Notes under the pieces: generated by a model
Seen by the model: the letters and a program-made list of their open reading frames with translations, nothing else
Database searches by the model: none
What the model was told of the DNA's origin: nothing
Position numbers and translations under genes: made by a program
Origin: Ruminococcus sp. UBA3286
GTDB lineage: Bacteria > Bacillota > Clostridia > Oscillospirales > Ruminococcaceae
Reading direction: 5' to 3'
Length of the DNA stretch: 12,475 bases
Assembly: GCA_002362135.1 (NCBI GenBank)
Contig: DETO01000120.1
Coordinates: 3,749 to 16,223, forward strand
Shown: positions 5,467 to 12,356 of the stretch, in pieces
How the letters are laid out: each line of letters opens with the position of its first letter
Position numbering within the stretch: position 1 is the first letter of the stretch

Positions 5467-7875
5467 TTATCTGAGATGCCAGATATTGTCAGCGTATTCT
5501 GTAACAGCACGGTCGGCAGAGAAAATTCCTGCGCCTGCGATGTTGTTAAGGGACATCTTAGCCCACTTCATCTTGTCGTTGTAGCACTCGGTAATATAAG
5601 CCTGAGCCTTTCTGTAGCTGTCGAAATCAGCAAGAACCATGTAAGGATCGCGGTCTTTAAGCGAATTTGCAACGTCGTTGAACGTGCAGCCGTTGATTCC
5701 GTGATACATACGCTCGATAGCGTCCTTGATTCTTCCGTCGCCGTTGAAGTAATCTATAGGATTGTATCCTCTTGCCTTGAGAGCGTTTACTTCGGGAGTA
5801 GTCATGCCGAAGATAACGATATTGTCGTCTCCTGCGGCTTCCTTGATCTCGATGTTTGCGCCGTCGAGCGTTCCGAGAGTTACAGCGCCGTTAAGCATGA
5901 ACTTCATGTTGCCCGTACCGGAAGCTTCCGTACCGGCAAGAGATATCTGTTCGGAGATATCGGAAGCGGGCATCAGCTTTTCGGAAAGCGTTACGCAGTA
6001 ATTTTCGAGGAAGATGACCTGAAGCTTCCGGCTTATCTTGGGATTCTTTCTGATCTCTTCGGAGATCGCCCATATCATCTTGATTATCTGCTTTGCAAGG
6101 TAGTATCCGGGAGCTGCCTTTGCGGCGAAGATGTAAGTCTTGGGAGTAAAGGGAGCGTCGGGATTTGCAAGGAGGTATGAATAATCGGCAAGGATATTCA
6201 TAACGTTGAGGTGCTGTCTCTTATATTCGTGGAGACGCTTTACCTGTACGTCGAAAATTCTGTCCGTATCGAGAACGATACCCGTTGACTGCTTGACATA
6301 TTTAGCGAAGCTTTCCTTGTTTTCCTTCTTGACAGCCATGAGTTTTGTGAGAACCTGCTCGTCGTTTTCAAATGCTCTGAACTTTTCAAGCTCCGCGCCG
6401 TCCTTGATGAACTTCGTGCCGATAGTGTCGCTGAGAAGCTTTGTAAGTCCCGGATTGGACTGATAGAGCCATCTTCTGTACGCGATGCCGTTTGTAACGT
6501 TCTTGAACTTTTCGGGAGTATTGTTGTACTCGTCGTTGAATACGGACTCCTTGATTATCTCGGAATGAAGCTTTGAAACGCCGTTTACGCTGTGCGAAGC
6601 CGCAACGCAGAGAGTAGCCATGTGTATCATGTTGTCCTTGATGATGGACATACGCGTAGTTTTTGCGCTGTCATAGCCGTTTTTCTCCATGAGAGACTGG
6701 CAGTAGCGGTTGTTGATCTCGACAATGATCGAGAAGATACGCGGTATAACGTGCTTAACAAGGTTTACGTCCCACTTTTCGAGAGCTTCCGCCATAACTG
6801 TATGGTTGGTGTAAGCAAATGTCTTTGTAACGATATCCCATGCCTTGTCCCATGTGAATCCGCAGTCGTCGAGGAGAATTCGCATAAGTTCGGGGATAGC
6901 AAGCGTCGGATGAGTATCGTTGATGTGGATAGCTACCTTTTCAGCAAGGTTTTCGAGAGTTCCGTAAACCATGATGTGATTGTTTACGATATCGCCGATA
7001 GAAGCCGCGCAGAGGAAGTACTGCTGTCTGAGACGGAGGCTCTTGCCCTCAAGGTGGTTATCGTTGGGGTAGAGTATCTTCGAGATAGCGTTTGCGGTAG
7101 CGTTCTGAGCAAGAGCCTTTGCGTAGTTGCCCTCGTTGAATTCGCTCATGTTGAAGTTCGGCGCTTTCGCAGACCAGAGACGAAGAACGGAAACGCCCTC
7201 GCCGCCGTATCCCGATACGTACATATCATAAGGAGTAGCGACAACGGTATTGTAATTAATGTGAGAGATATAGTGATAGCGGTCGTCCCAGTATTCCTGA
7301 ATATCGCCCTCGAAGTGAACGTCAACGGAAAGTTCGGGTCTGGGAACGAGCCATACGCTTCCGCCGGGAAGCCAGTTATCGGGAAGCTCCGTCTGCCAGC
7401 CGTCTTCAAGCTTCTGCTGGAAGATGCCGTACTCGTAGCAAAGCGAATATCCCATTGCGGGGAATCCGGTTGTAGCGAGACCGTCGAGGTAGCAGGCGGC
7501 AAGACGTCCGAGACCGCCGTTTCCGAGACCGGCGTCAGGTTCGTGGTCGAATATCTTTTCGAGGTTGATAGTGTGCTTTTTGAGGAAAGCGCGGACGTCG
7601 TCGGCTATTTCCAGATTGTAAAGGCTTGTTTTGAGAGAGCGTCCCATGAGGAATTCCATAGAAAGGTAATAGATCTGCTTGCCGCCTACAGAGTGGGTGT
7701 GGTTGATGAAGCTCTGTCTTTTTTCGCCGAGTATCTCAACGATGATTGAGGAAAGCACCTGATAGACCTGCTTATCGGAAGCTTCCTCCGGGGTTACGCT
7801 GTAAAGTGACTGGAGCTTTTTCGGGAAATCATGTTTGATTTTCTCCATAATTTGGTTTGTGTTTGTATTAGCCAT
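5467..7875 (-). CDS. glgP: Glycogen/maltodextrin phosphorylase (GT35)
   Basis: This 802-residue protein has the normal length for bacterial alpha-glucan phosphorylases. It releases glucose-1-phosphate from the non-reducing ends of alpha-1,4-glucan using phosphate and pyridoxal phosphate. Visible family blocks include YYLSMEFLMGRSL (69-81), GLGNGGLGRLAACYLDGLAT (116-135), IHINDTHPTLAIPELMR (317-332), NVTNGIAYRRWL (459-470), VKRLHEYKRQHLN (545-557) and EASGTGNMKFMLNG (650-663), with K658 as the expected PLP lysine. AGGAG lies six bases before the ATG at 7875. It has its own promoter (7998-8026) and terminator. Glycogen versus maltodextrin preference cannot be decided, but a GH13 enzyme beside it suggests shared glucan turnover. 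No frameshift or missing block is seen. Confidence 0.96.
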   Translation of the reverse strand: MANTNTNQIMEKIKHDFPKKLQSLYSVTPEEASDKQVYQVLSSIIVEILGEKRQSFINHTHSVGGKQIYYLSMEFLMGRSLKTSLYNLEIADDVRAFLKKHTINLEKIFDHEPDAGLGNGGLGRLAACYLDGLATTGFPAMGYSLCYEYGIFQQKLEDGWQTELPDNWLPGGSVWLVPRPELSVDVHFEGDIQEYWDDRYHYISHINYNTVVATPYDMYVSGYGGEGVSVLRLWSAKAPNFNMSEFNEGNYAKALAQNATANAISKILYPNDNHLEGKSLRLRQQYFLCAASIGDIVNNHIMVYGTLENLAEKVAIHINDTHPTLAIPELMRILLDDCGFTWDKAWDIVTKTFAYTNHTVMAEALEKWDVNLVKHVIPRIFSIIVEINNRYCQSLMEKNGYDSAKTTRMSIIKDNMIHMATLCVAASHSVNGVSKLHSEIIKESVFNDEYNNTPEKFKNVTNGIAYRRWLYQSNPGLTKLLSDTIGTKFIKDGAELEKFRAFENDEQVLTKLMAVKKENKESFAKYVKQSTGIVLDTDRIFDVQVKRLHEYKRQHLNVMNILADYSYLLANPDAPFTPKTYIFAAKAAPGYYLAKQIIKMIWAISEEIRKNPKISRKLQVIFLENYCVTLSEKLMPASDISEQISLAGTEASGTGNMKFMLNGAVTLGTLDGANIEIKEAAGDDNIVIFGMTTPEVNALKARGYNPIDYFNGDGRIKDAIERMYHGINGCTFNDVANSLKDRDPYMVLADFDSYRKAQAYITECYNDKMKWAKMSLNNIAGAGIFSADRAVTEYADNIWHLR

Positions 7876-7964
7876 AAAAATCTCCTTATCTGCTCTGCCT
7901 CGGCAAAGCGTTATTACTGCAAGTATATTTCTTTAGATGTTCTACATATTGAAAATGACGTAAT

Positions 7965-7984
7965 CTCGTTTATCGATTTACGAG
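7965..7984. promoter_or_regulatory. Candidate operator downstream of the glgP promoter
   Basis: CTCGTTTATCGATTTACGAG is a 20-bp palindrome with 8 of 10 positions symmetric, centred on TCGA. It starts about 7 nt after the predicted glgP transcription start, a classical repressor position. The cognate protein is not identifiable from the sequence. Confidence 0.4.
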
Positions 7985-7997
7985 CAGTATTTATATT

Positions 7998-8026
7998 ATT
8001 GTACCATATTTCCGCACTTATTTCAA
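7998..8026 (-). promoter_or_regulatory. Promoter of glgP
   Basis: On the minus strand, TTGAAA (8026-8021), 17 bp, TACAAT (8003-7998). Transcription would start near 7991, giving a leader of about 115 nt. The rest of the gene-free stretch 7876-8361 is AT-rich DNA holding this promoter, the divergent promoter at 8246-8274 and the repeats listed separately. Confidence 0.75.
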
Positions 8027-8245
8027 TTGTATATTTTCACAAATATTTACCAACAGATTCTACATATTTACTTAGAACTTGTCGCGTTGTCGAATTATTA
8101 ACGTGATTTTTTGTGAATTGTGCTGTAATGACGAAAAAACATAATTTATTTTTGTGCATTAATACCGTAAAGCGATATGTTATTTTGACAGAAATATGTT
8201 TAAAAAATAAAACTTTATAAATTTCCGAAAAAAAGCAAAAAAATA

Positions 8246-8274
8246 TTGAAATTTCCGTTAATATGTGTTATAAT
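8246..8274 (+). promoter_or_regulatory. Promoter of the SipW-like membrane protein gene (extended -10)
   Basis: TTGAAA (8246-8251), 17 bp, TATAAT (8269-8274), with TG at 8266-8267 giving an extended -10 element. A long A/T-rich tract upstream could act as an UP element. The start of transcription would be near 8281, which rules out the in-frame ATG at 8263. Confidence 0.8.
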
Positions 8275-8361
8275 AAATATAAGAGTATTTTCAGTATTGA
8301 TTTTGGACGAAAATTCTCTCGGCTACAGAAAGAAAAAACAGAACGAAAGGAAACTCAACTC

Positions 8362-9555
8362 ATGGAAAGAAAGAAAAGATTTTCGATACTTAAACTGCTT
8401 ATAGTTATTTTATGCGTTACGTCTATTATTGTGTCCCTTGCCGCAAATATACTGTTCAGAGGCAATAATGTGCCCAATCTCTTCGGAAGAGTTATCTACG
8501 TCGTGGAGGAAGACAACCCCATGTCGGGAGATATTACTACGGGCGCGGCGCTTATTTCCAAAGAAGCCAAAGACCTCACCATTGCCGTCGGAGATATCGT
8601 CCTCTGCTATCCTGCCGACAGCCCCGAAACTCTCTGCCTCAGAAGCGTAAGCTATATTACGGAAGCCGAGGACGGCACGGAAAGATACTTTACCAAGGAT
8701 TCTTATCACGACGACAACGTCGATTCCATTACAAAGGATAAGATTATTTCCGTCTGCACGGGATATCCCGAAAGCAAGGAGCTGGGCAACTTTATTTCCT
8801 TTGCCATCGACGTTAAGGGAATACTCATTCTTCTTGTTGCCGCCAGCGTTATCCTTATCGCCATTATCATTTCCGCCGTTCTCAGAGCGCGCGGCGATAA
8901 GGAAGAAGACGAGGAAGATTACGAATTTTACGAATACGACGAGGAAGAGGACGAAAACGAGAAGAGCAATTCTCATGCCAAGCCCTCCGATCCCCTTTTC
9001 GAGCCGAATCCCGAACTCAAGCCCAATTCCGAATTTGAGCGCAAGAAGATGTCCATCGCCGAGAATTTCAAGCCGAAGCAGGTAAATCCCGATTCGCCCT
9101 ATCAGAAAGAAAAAGAGCGCACCATGCAGTTCAAGGCTCAGCGCGGCAGTACTATGTCTTTCCCGACAAGCTCCGCGGAATCTTCGTTTGCGGCAAGAAA
9201 TCAGGGCGGACAGTCCTCGACCGCTCCCACGGCGGACGCGCTTCGCGAGGCTATGCTCCGCAAAACTGCCGAAGCAGAGCGTACGGGAACATTCAACATC
9301 AGAGGTTCCGAGCCTGTCACCGATAATACGGGCGTTCTTTCAAAGGCGCAGGTCGCCGAGCTTTCAAAGGGCGACGCGCCGTCTGCACGTACAACTCCGC
9401 AGCGCAGTACGGCTTCCGCTCCGCGCAAGAGCAGTTCTCCCGATATTTCCGATATTCTCGGAAAGAGCAGCAGTTCGCGCAGAAAGTCGAATCCTTCCGA
9501 TATGTCCGTTGACGATCTTCTGAAAATGATCGAAGATGAAAAGAACAGACTGTAA
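8362..9555 (+). CDS. Two-TM protein with degenerate SipW-like (S26B) external domain and acidic/Ser-rich cytoplasmic tail
   Basis: The 397-residue protein has TM1 at about 9-32, an external domain at about 33-150, TM2 at about 152-174, then a long low-complexity tail. The external domain resembles SipW/archaeal-type signal peptidases: VGDIVLC (76-82), YFTKD with a following HDDNVDS (109-122), a terminal IISVCTGYP and a C-terminal TM. The catalytic signature is not intact. There is no GSMxP (the place holds MSGDITTG, 54-61), and the HR of the usual THRV motif appears as LR in CLRSV (92-96). A non-catalytic role is therefore likely. The tail starts strongly acidic (179-201) and continues rich in Ser, Pro, Lys and Arg, ending SVDDLLKMIEDEKNRL. 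I chose the ATG at 8362 because AAGGA precedes it by ten bases and the promoter overlaps the earlier ATG. The function is unknown; the fold assignment is by eye. Confidence 0.72.
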   Translation: MERKKRFSILKLLIVILCVTSIIVSLAANILFRGNNVPNLFGRVIYVVEEDNPMSGDITTGAALISKEAKDLTIAVGDIVLCYPADSPETLCLRSVSYITEAEDGTERYFTKDSYHDDNVDSITKDKIISVCTGYPESKELGNFISFAIDVKGILILLVAASVILIAIIISAVLRARGDKEEDEEDYEFYEYDEEEDENEKSNSHAKPSDPLFEPNPELKPNSEFERKKMSIAENFKPKQVNPDSPYQKEKERTMQFKAQRGSTMSFPTSSAESSFAARNQGGQSSTAPTADALREAMLRKTAEAERTGTFNIRGSEPVTDNTGVLSKAQVAELSKGDAPSARTTPQRSTASAPRKSSSPDISDILGKSSSSRRKSNPSDMSVDDLLKMIEDEKNRL

Positions 9556-9572
9556 TAAATTTTAAGAAATTA

Positions 9573-9640
9573 ACAGCCGCCTTAGATAATGTTCAGCGTC
9601 TAAACGCATATCGAACACACATCTTAACAAAGGCGGCTGT
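9573..9640 (+). other. Long nested hairpin between the SipW-like and cyclophilin genes (terminator or leader element)
   Basis: ACAGCCGCCTT (9573-9583) pairs perfectly with AAGGCGGCTGT (9630-9640). Inside, TGTTC (about 9589) pairs with GAACA (about 9613), enclosing GCGT-CTAA-ACGC. Only a weak T-rich stretch, CTTGTTTT, follows, and the ribosome binding site GAGGAG (9649-9654) of the next gene comes straight after. It could be a leaky terminator or an mRNA processing/stability structure. No promoter is seen between the two genes, so the second gene depends on readthrough or on an unseen promoter. Confidence 0.6.
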
Positions 9641-9662
9641 CTTGTTTTGAGGAGTAATAAAT

Positions 9663-10478
9663 ATGAAACCAAAGGGAAGAATAAACAGGAAACTATTATT
9701 GTTTGTGCTGATAACCGGCGTTCTGATGCTGATTATGACCGTCGTGCTGCTTTATCTGACATTGCAGCAGGAGGAAAATAATCGCGCTATCACTATCGAC
9801 CCCGATACAATGGAACTCGTTCAGCTTGAACCTCCCGAAAACGGCGATACTGTCGCAATTGTCGATACTTCTCTGGGCGAATTCCGATTTGTGCTGTATC
9901 CCGAATATTCCCCTGCCGCCGTTAAAAATTTCATCGATCATGCGGAAAGCGGATTTTATGACGGCACATATGTTTTCAATTCCGAAAGCGGCGTTTATTC
10001 CTATGCCGGAAGCAAGAGCAGAAGCGGCGATATGACCGAAGATAACGACGAAGCGGGCGAAAGAGTTGAACGCGAACTTCACCAGAATTTATGGCCTTTC
10101 AGGGGCGCGGTTTGCAGTATTCCCACCTATTCCGAGCGGACGTTCAAGGAAAAACTTCTCGGCGGCGGTACTTATTATAATGGTACGCGTTTTGCGGTTC
10201 TTAATACTATCGAACTGGACGAAGATACAAAACAGGAACTCCTTGATAATTCCGCAAGCGAAGAACTGGGACAGGCTTTCGTAAAACAGGGCGGAATCCC
10301 GAATCTTTCGCAGCAGATGACGATAATCGGTCAGACTTACGAGGGTTTTGACGTTGTGGAAAAACTCGCTTCGCTGGAATCCGAAAACAACGGCTATTAT
10401 AAAATTCCCAAAGAGGACGTTATGATCAATTCCGTGACCATTGCGGAATACGGAGACGATGCAGAATCAGGTGAATAA
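9663..10478 (+). CDS. Membrane-anchored divergent cyclophilin-like protein
   Basis: The protein has 271 residues. After a basic N-terminus, one membrane segment (about 10-33) without a lipobox cysteine places the rest outside the cell. A cyclophilin-like domain follows: VAIVDTSLGEFRFVLYPEYSPAAVKNF, then GFYDGT, then near the end FVKQGGIPNLSQQMTIIGQTYEGFDVVEKL, the equivalent of the family's TVFGQVxxGxDVV. The normal catalytic segment FHRxxxxFMIQGGD is absent; YVFNSESGVYSYAGSKSRS stands there, without the catalytic Arg and Phe/Met/Gln. Prolyl isomerase activity is therefore doubtful and a binding or scaffold role possible. GAGGAG lies eight bases before the ATG. It is the likely partner of the gene before it and is related to the tandem cyclophilin gene after it. 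Confidence 0.82.
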   Translation: MKPKGRINRKLLLFVLITGVLMLIMTVVLLYLTLQQEENNRAITIDPDTMELVQLEPPENGDTVAIVDTSLGEFRFVLYPEYSPAAVKNFIDHAESGFYDGTYVFNSESGVYSYAGSKSRSGDMTEDNDEAGERVERELHQNLWPFRGAVCSIPTYSERTFKEKLLGGGTYYNGTRFAVLNTIELDEDTKQELLDNSASEELGQAFVKQGGIPNLSQQMTIIGQTYEGFDVVEKLASLESENNGYYKIPKEDVMINSVTIAEYGDDAESGE

Positions 10479-10530
10479 TAGGTAAATAGATATAATTATT
10501 CTTTGACTTTTTATAATGCTTTTTCCGATA

Positions 10531-10684
10531 TTGCTTCACAAGCTAAACCTTGCCAAAAGATGCAGTCAAAAATCAAATTTATCAAGGATGAAGACGAAAG
10601 CATACTGGCGTATGGTGAGGATGAAGACGCAGAGAAATTTGATTTTTGACAAATATTGACGGTAAGGTTTAGCTTGTGAAGCAA
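10531..10684. repeat. 154-bp palindromic element with 21-bp perfect terminal inverted repeats
   Basis: Bases 10531-10551 are the exact reverse complement of 10664-10684 (TTGCTTCACAAGC... and ...GCTTGTGAAGCAA). Inside a 10x10-nt loop, a second perfect 16-bp inverted repeat pairs GTCAAAAATCAAATTT (10565-10580) with 10635-10650. The central 54 nt carry a direct repeat, GGATGAAGACG (10586-10596 and 10619-10629), and a small hairpin, CATAC-TGGC-GTATG. No T-run follows either arm, so an ordinary terminator is unlikely. It is unrelated to the family at 1879-2109. It could be a MITE or an element making a long hairpin RNA. A 29-codon frame lies inside (10560-10649). Confidence 0.85.
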
Positions 10685-10710
10685 AAATATACAAAATTAT
10701 TGAAAAACTA

Positions 10711-10739
10711 TTTACAAATCGGATATTATGTAGTATAAT
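10711..10739 (+). promoter_or_regulatory. Promoter of the tandem cyclophilin lipoprotein gene
   Basis: TTTACA (10711-10716), 17 bp, TATAAT (10734-10739), starting transcription near 10746. A small hairpin, GCCGA-TTT-TCGGC (about 10763-10775), lies in the leader, and GAGG precedes the ATG at 10803 by eight bases. This gene is therefore transcribed independently of 9663-10478. Confidence 0.78.
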
Positions 10740-10802
10740 AAATTGGTTGACAGGATAATTCCGCCGATTTTCGGCAAAAATATATATTAAGAGGTAATTA
10801 TT

Positions 10803-12353
10803 ATGATCAGGAAAAAATTGCTTGCCGTCATACTTTGCGCTATGATGGTATCGTCAGCGGCTGTAAGCTGCGGAAAAAAGACTGAATTGGACGGCTCTTC
10901 AAATTCTGAAAGCTCTTCGGCGGAGGAGAAAACTCCTCCCGAAAACGTTGATATCGCCAATTATACCGCTCCGCAAAAGGGCGACAAGATAATCGAAATG
11001 GATATCCGCGATTACGGTACGGTCAAATTCAGGCTTTTCCCCGAATATGCCGAAAAAGGCGTTGAAAACTTCATCGGTCTTGCGGAGGACGGCTATTACG
11101 ACGGTCTGACGTTCCATAGGATAATTCAGGATTTCATGATTCAGGGCGGCGACCCTCTCGGCGACGGCACGGGCGGTAAATCCCTCTGGGGAAGCACGTT
11201 CGACGGCGGTACGGACAGTCATCTTATCCATGCGGCAGGCGCGGTAGCTTATGCAAACAGCAACGGTACGGCTACAAATAAAAGTCAGTTCTACATTGTA
11301 ACAGGTCAGAGAAATATTGACGACGATCTTTTCGCGCTTTACTCGCAGAAGGATTTCGAATTCTCCGACAACGCAAAGGCTTTCTATAAAGAATCGGGCG
11401 GCGTTCCCTATCTTGACGGGAATTATACCGTTTTCGGTCAGGTTTTCGACGGTCTGGATATCGTTTTTAAAATTCAGTATCAGGCTACCGACGCCGCAAA
11501 TAAGCCCTTTAACGATGTAGTTGTCGACAAAGTTCGCGTTACCGAATATAACGGCGAGGAACTGAAATGGAAGATTTCCGACTATGAGTGGGACGACCCC
11601 GCAAAACAGCCTGTCGCCAATTTTACAGAACCCGAAAAAGGCGACGAGATAATCTGCATGAAAATCAAGGATTACGGTACGGTCAAGATCAGACTTTTCC
11701 CCGAATATCTGGAAAAAGCGTCCGAAAATTTCAAGGAGCTTGCAAAGAAAGGCTACTATGACGGGCTGACGTTCCACCGCGTTATCAACGACTTTATGAT
11801 TCAGGGCGGCGACCCAAAGGGCGACGGCACGGGCGGCGAATCCGCTTGGGGCGGTCAGTTCGACGGCGGCAAGTATTACAATCTTATCCATGCGGCAGGC
11901 GCGCTCGCTTACGCAAATTCCGGACAGTACGGCAATTATACGGCTTCCGACGGCAGTCAGTTCTTCATCGTTACGGGCAATGTTGTCGGCGATGATGAGC
12001 TTGCTTCTTACAGCCTCAGCGACAATGCAAAGGAAGTTTACAAAACGGCAGGCGGCTATCCGTATCTTGACGGCGGATATACCGTTTTCGGTCAGGTCAT
12101 CGACGGACTTGATATCGTTTTTGACATTCAGAAAGTTAAAACGGACAGCAATGATAAGCCCGAAAAGGACGTTATCATCGAATCCGTGACGGTCGAAGAA
12201 TACGACGGCAGCCCGATTCGCTGGTATATCAGCGATTACAGCGGCGAAACAGGCAACGGCGGCGATGATAAGGAAGAGCCGTCAACAGATTCAGACGAAA
12301 ATGACAGTCAGGCAGAAAGCACGGAAGCTGCCGATACAACTTCAGCAGAATAA
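10803..12353 (+). CDS. Lipoprotein with two tandem cyclophilin-type prolyl isomerase domains
   Basis: The 516-residue protein has a lipoprotein signal peptide (MIRKKLLAVI..., SAAVSC, lipidated C23), a Ser/Glu-rich linker to about 55, cyclophilin domain 1 (about 60-250), cyclophilin domain 2 (about 280-468) and a Glu/Ser/Asp-rich C-terminal tail. Both domains keep the catalytic core: TFHRIIQDFMIQGGDP (R106, F111, M112, Q114) and TFHRVINDFMIQGGDP (R326, F331, M332, Q334), followed by DGTGG, IHAAGAxAYAN, SQFxIVTG and TVFGQVxDGLDIVF. The domains are exactly 220 residues apart at the catalytic Arg, consistent with internal duplication. The expected role is cis-trans isomerisation of X-Pro bonds in proteins at the outer face of the membrane. 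It has its own promoter and ribosome binding site. Confidence 0.94.
   Translation: MIRKKLLAVILCAMMVSSAAVSCGKKTELDGSSNSESSSAEEKTPPENVDIANYTAPQKGDKIIEMDIRDYGTVKFRLFPEYAEKGVENFIGLAEDGYYDGLTFHRIIQDFMIQGGDPLGDGTGGKSLWGSTFDGGTDSHLIHAAGAVAYANSNGTATNKSQFYIVTGQRNIDDDLFALYSQKDFEFSDNAKAFYKESGGVPYLDGNYTVFGQVFDGLDIVFKIQYQATDAANKPFNDVVVDKVRVTEYNGEELKWKISDYEWDDPAKQPVANFTEPEKGDEIICMKIKDYGTVKIRLFPEYLEKASENFKELAKKGYYDGLTFHRVINDFMIQGGDPKGDGTGGESAWGGQFDGGKYYNLIHAAGALAYANSGQYGNYTASDGSQFFIVTGNVVGDDELASYSLSDNAKEVYKTAGGYPYLDGGYTVFGQVIDGLDIVFDIQKVKTDSNDKPEKDVIIESVTVEEYDGSPIRWYISDYSGETGNGGDDKEEPSTDSDENDSQAESTEAADTTSAE
10975..12215 (+). repeat. Internal 660-bp tandem duplication in the cyclophilin gene
   Basis: The two cyclophilin domains are encoded by imperfect copies 660 bp apart. 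Long DNA blocks remain nearly identical, such as GATTACGGTACGGTCAA followed by CTTTTCCCCGAATAT, and ATTCAGGGCGGCGACCC. DNA-level similarity suggests a fairly recent duplication or continuing gene conversion. Confidence 0.8.
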
Positions 12354-12356
12354 ACC

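Larger units (their letters stand above)
7940..8068. repeat. Pair of identical 11-bp direct repeats around the glgP promoter
   Basis: TTCTACATATT occurs at 7940-7950 and again at 8058-8068, bracketing the glgP promoter at 7998-8026. The surrounding DNA is AT-rich, so chance is possible, but the placement would suit a DNA-looping regulator. Confidence 0.35.

Noticed and set aside
5280..5510. N-terminal extension of the XRE regulator
   Set aside because: It would start inside glgP, upstream of the regulator's promoter, and lacks a ribosome binding site; the ATG at 5279 has one.
5350..6180. 276-codon plus-strand open frame across the glgP 3' end
   Set aside because: It is antisense to the end of glgP, runs through its terminator, and has no motif of its own.
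6592..7749. 385-codon plus-strand open frame opposite glgP
   Set aside because: It is fully antisense to an intact phosphorylase, with no domain motifs.
8183..8212. Second TTGACA upstream of the SipW-like gene
   Set aside because: Only TAAAAC lies at the right distance for a -10, while a much better promoter is 60 bp downstream.
8263..8361. Earlier ATG for the SipW-like gene
   Set aside because: The ATG lies within the promoter spacer, before the predicted start of transcription.
10899..11891. 330-codon minus-strand open frame opposite the tandem cyclophilin gene
   Set aside because: The frame mirrors the duplicated domains (it shows its own internal repeat) and has no start context; it is a shadow.
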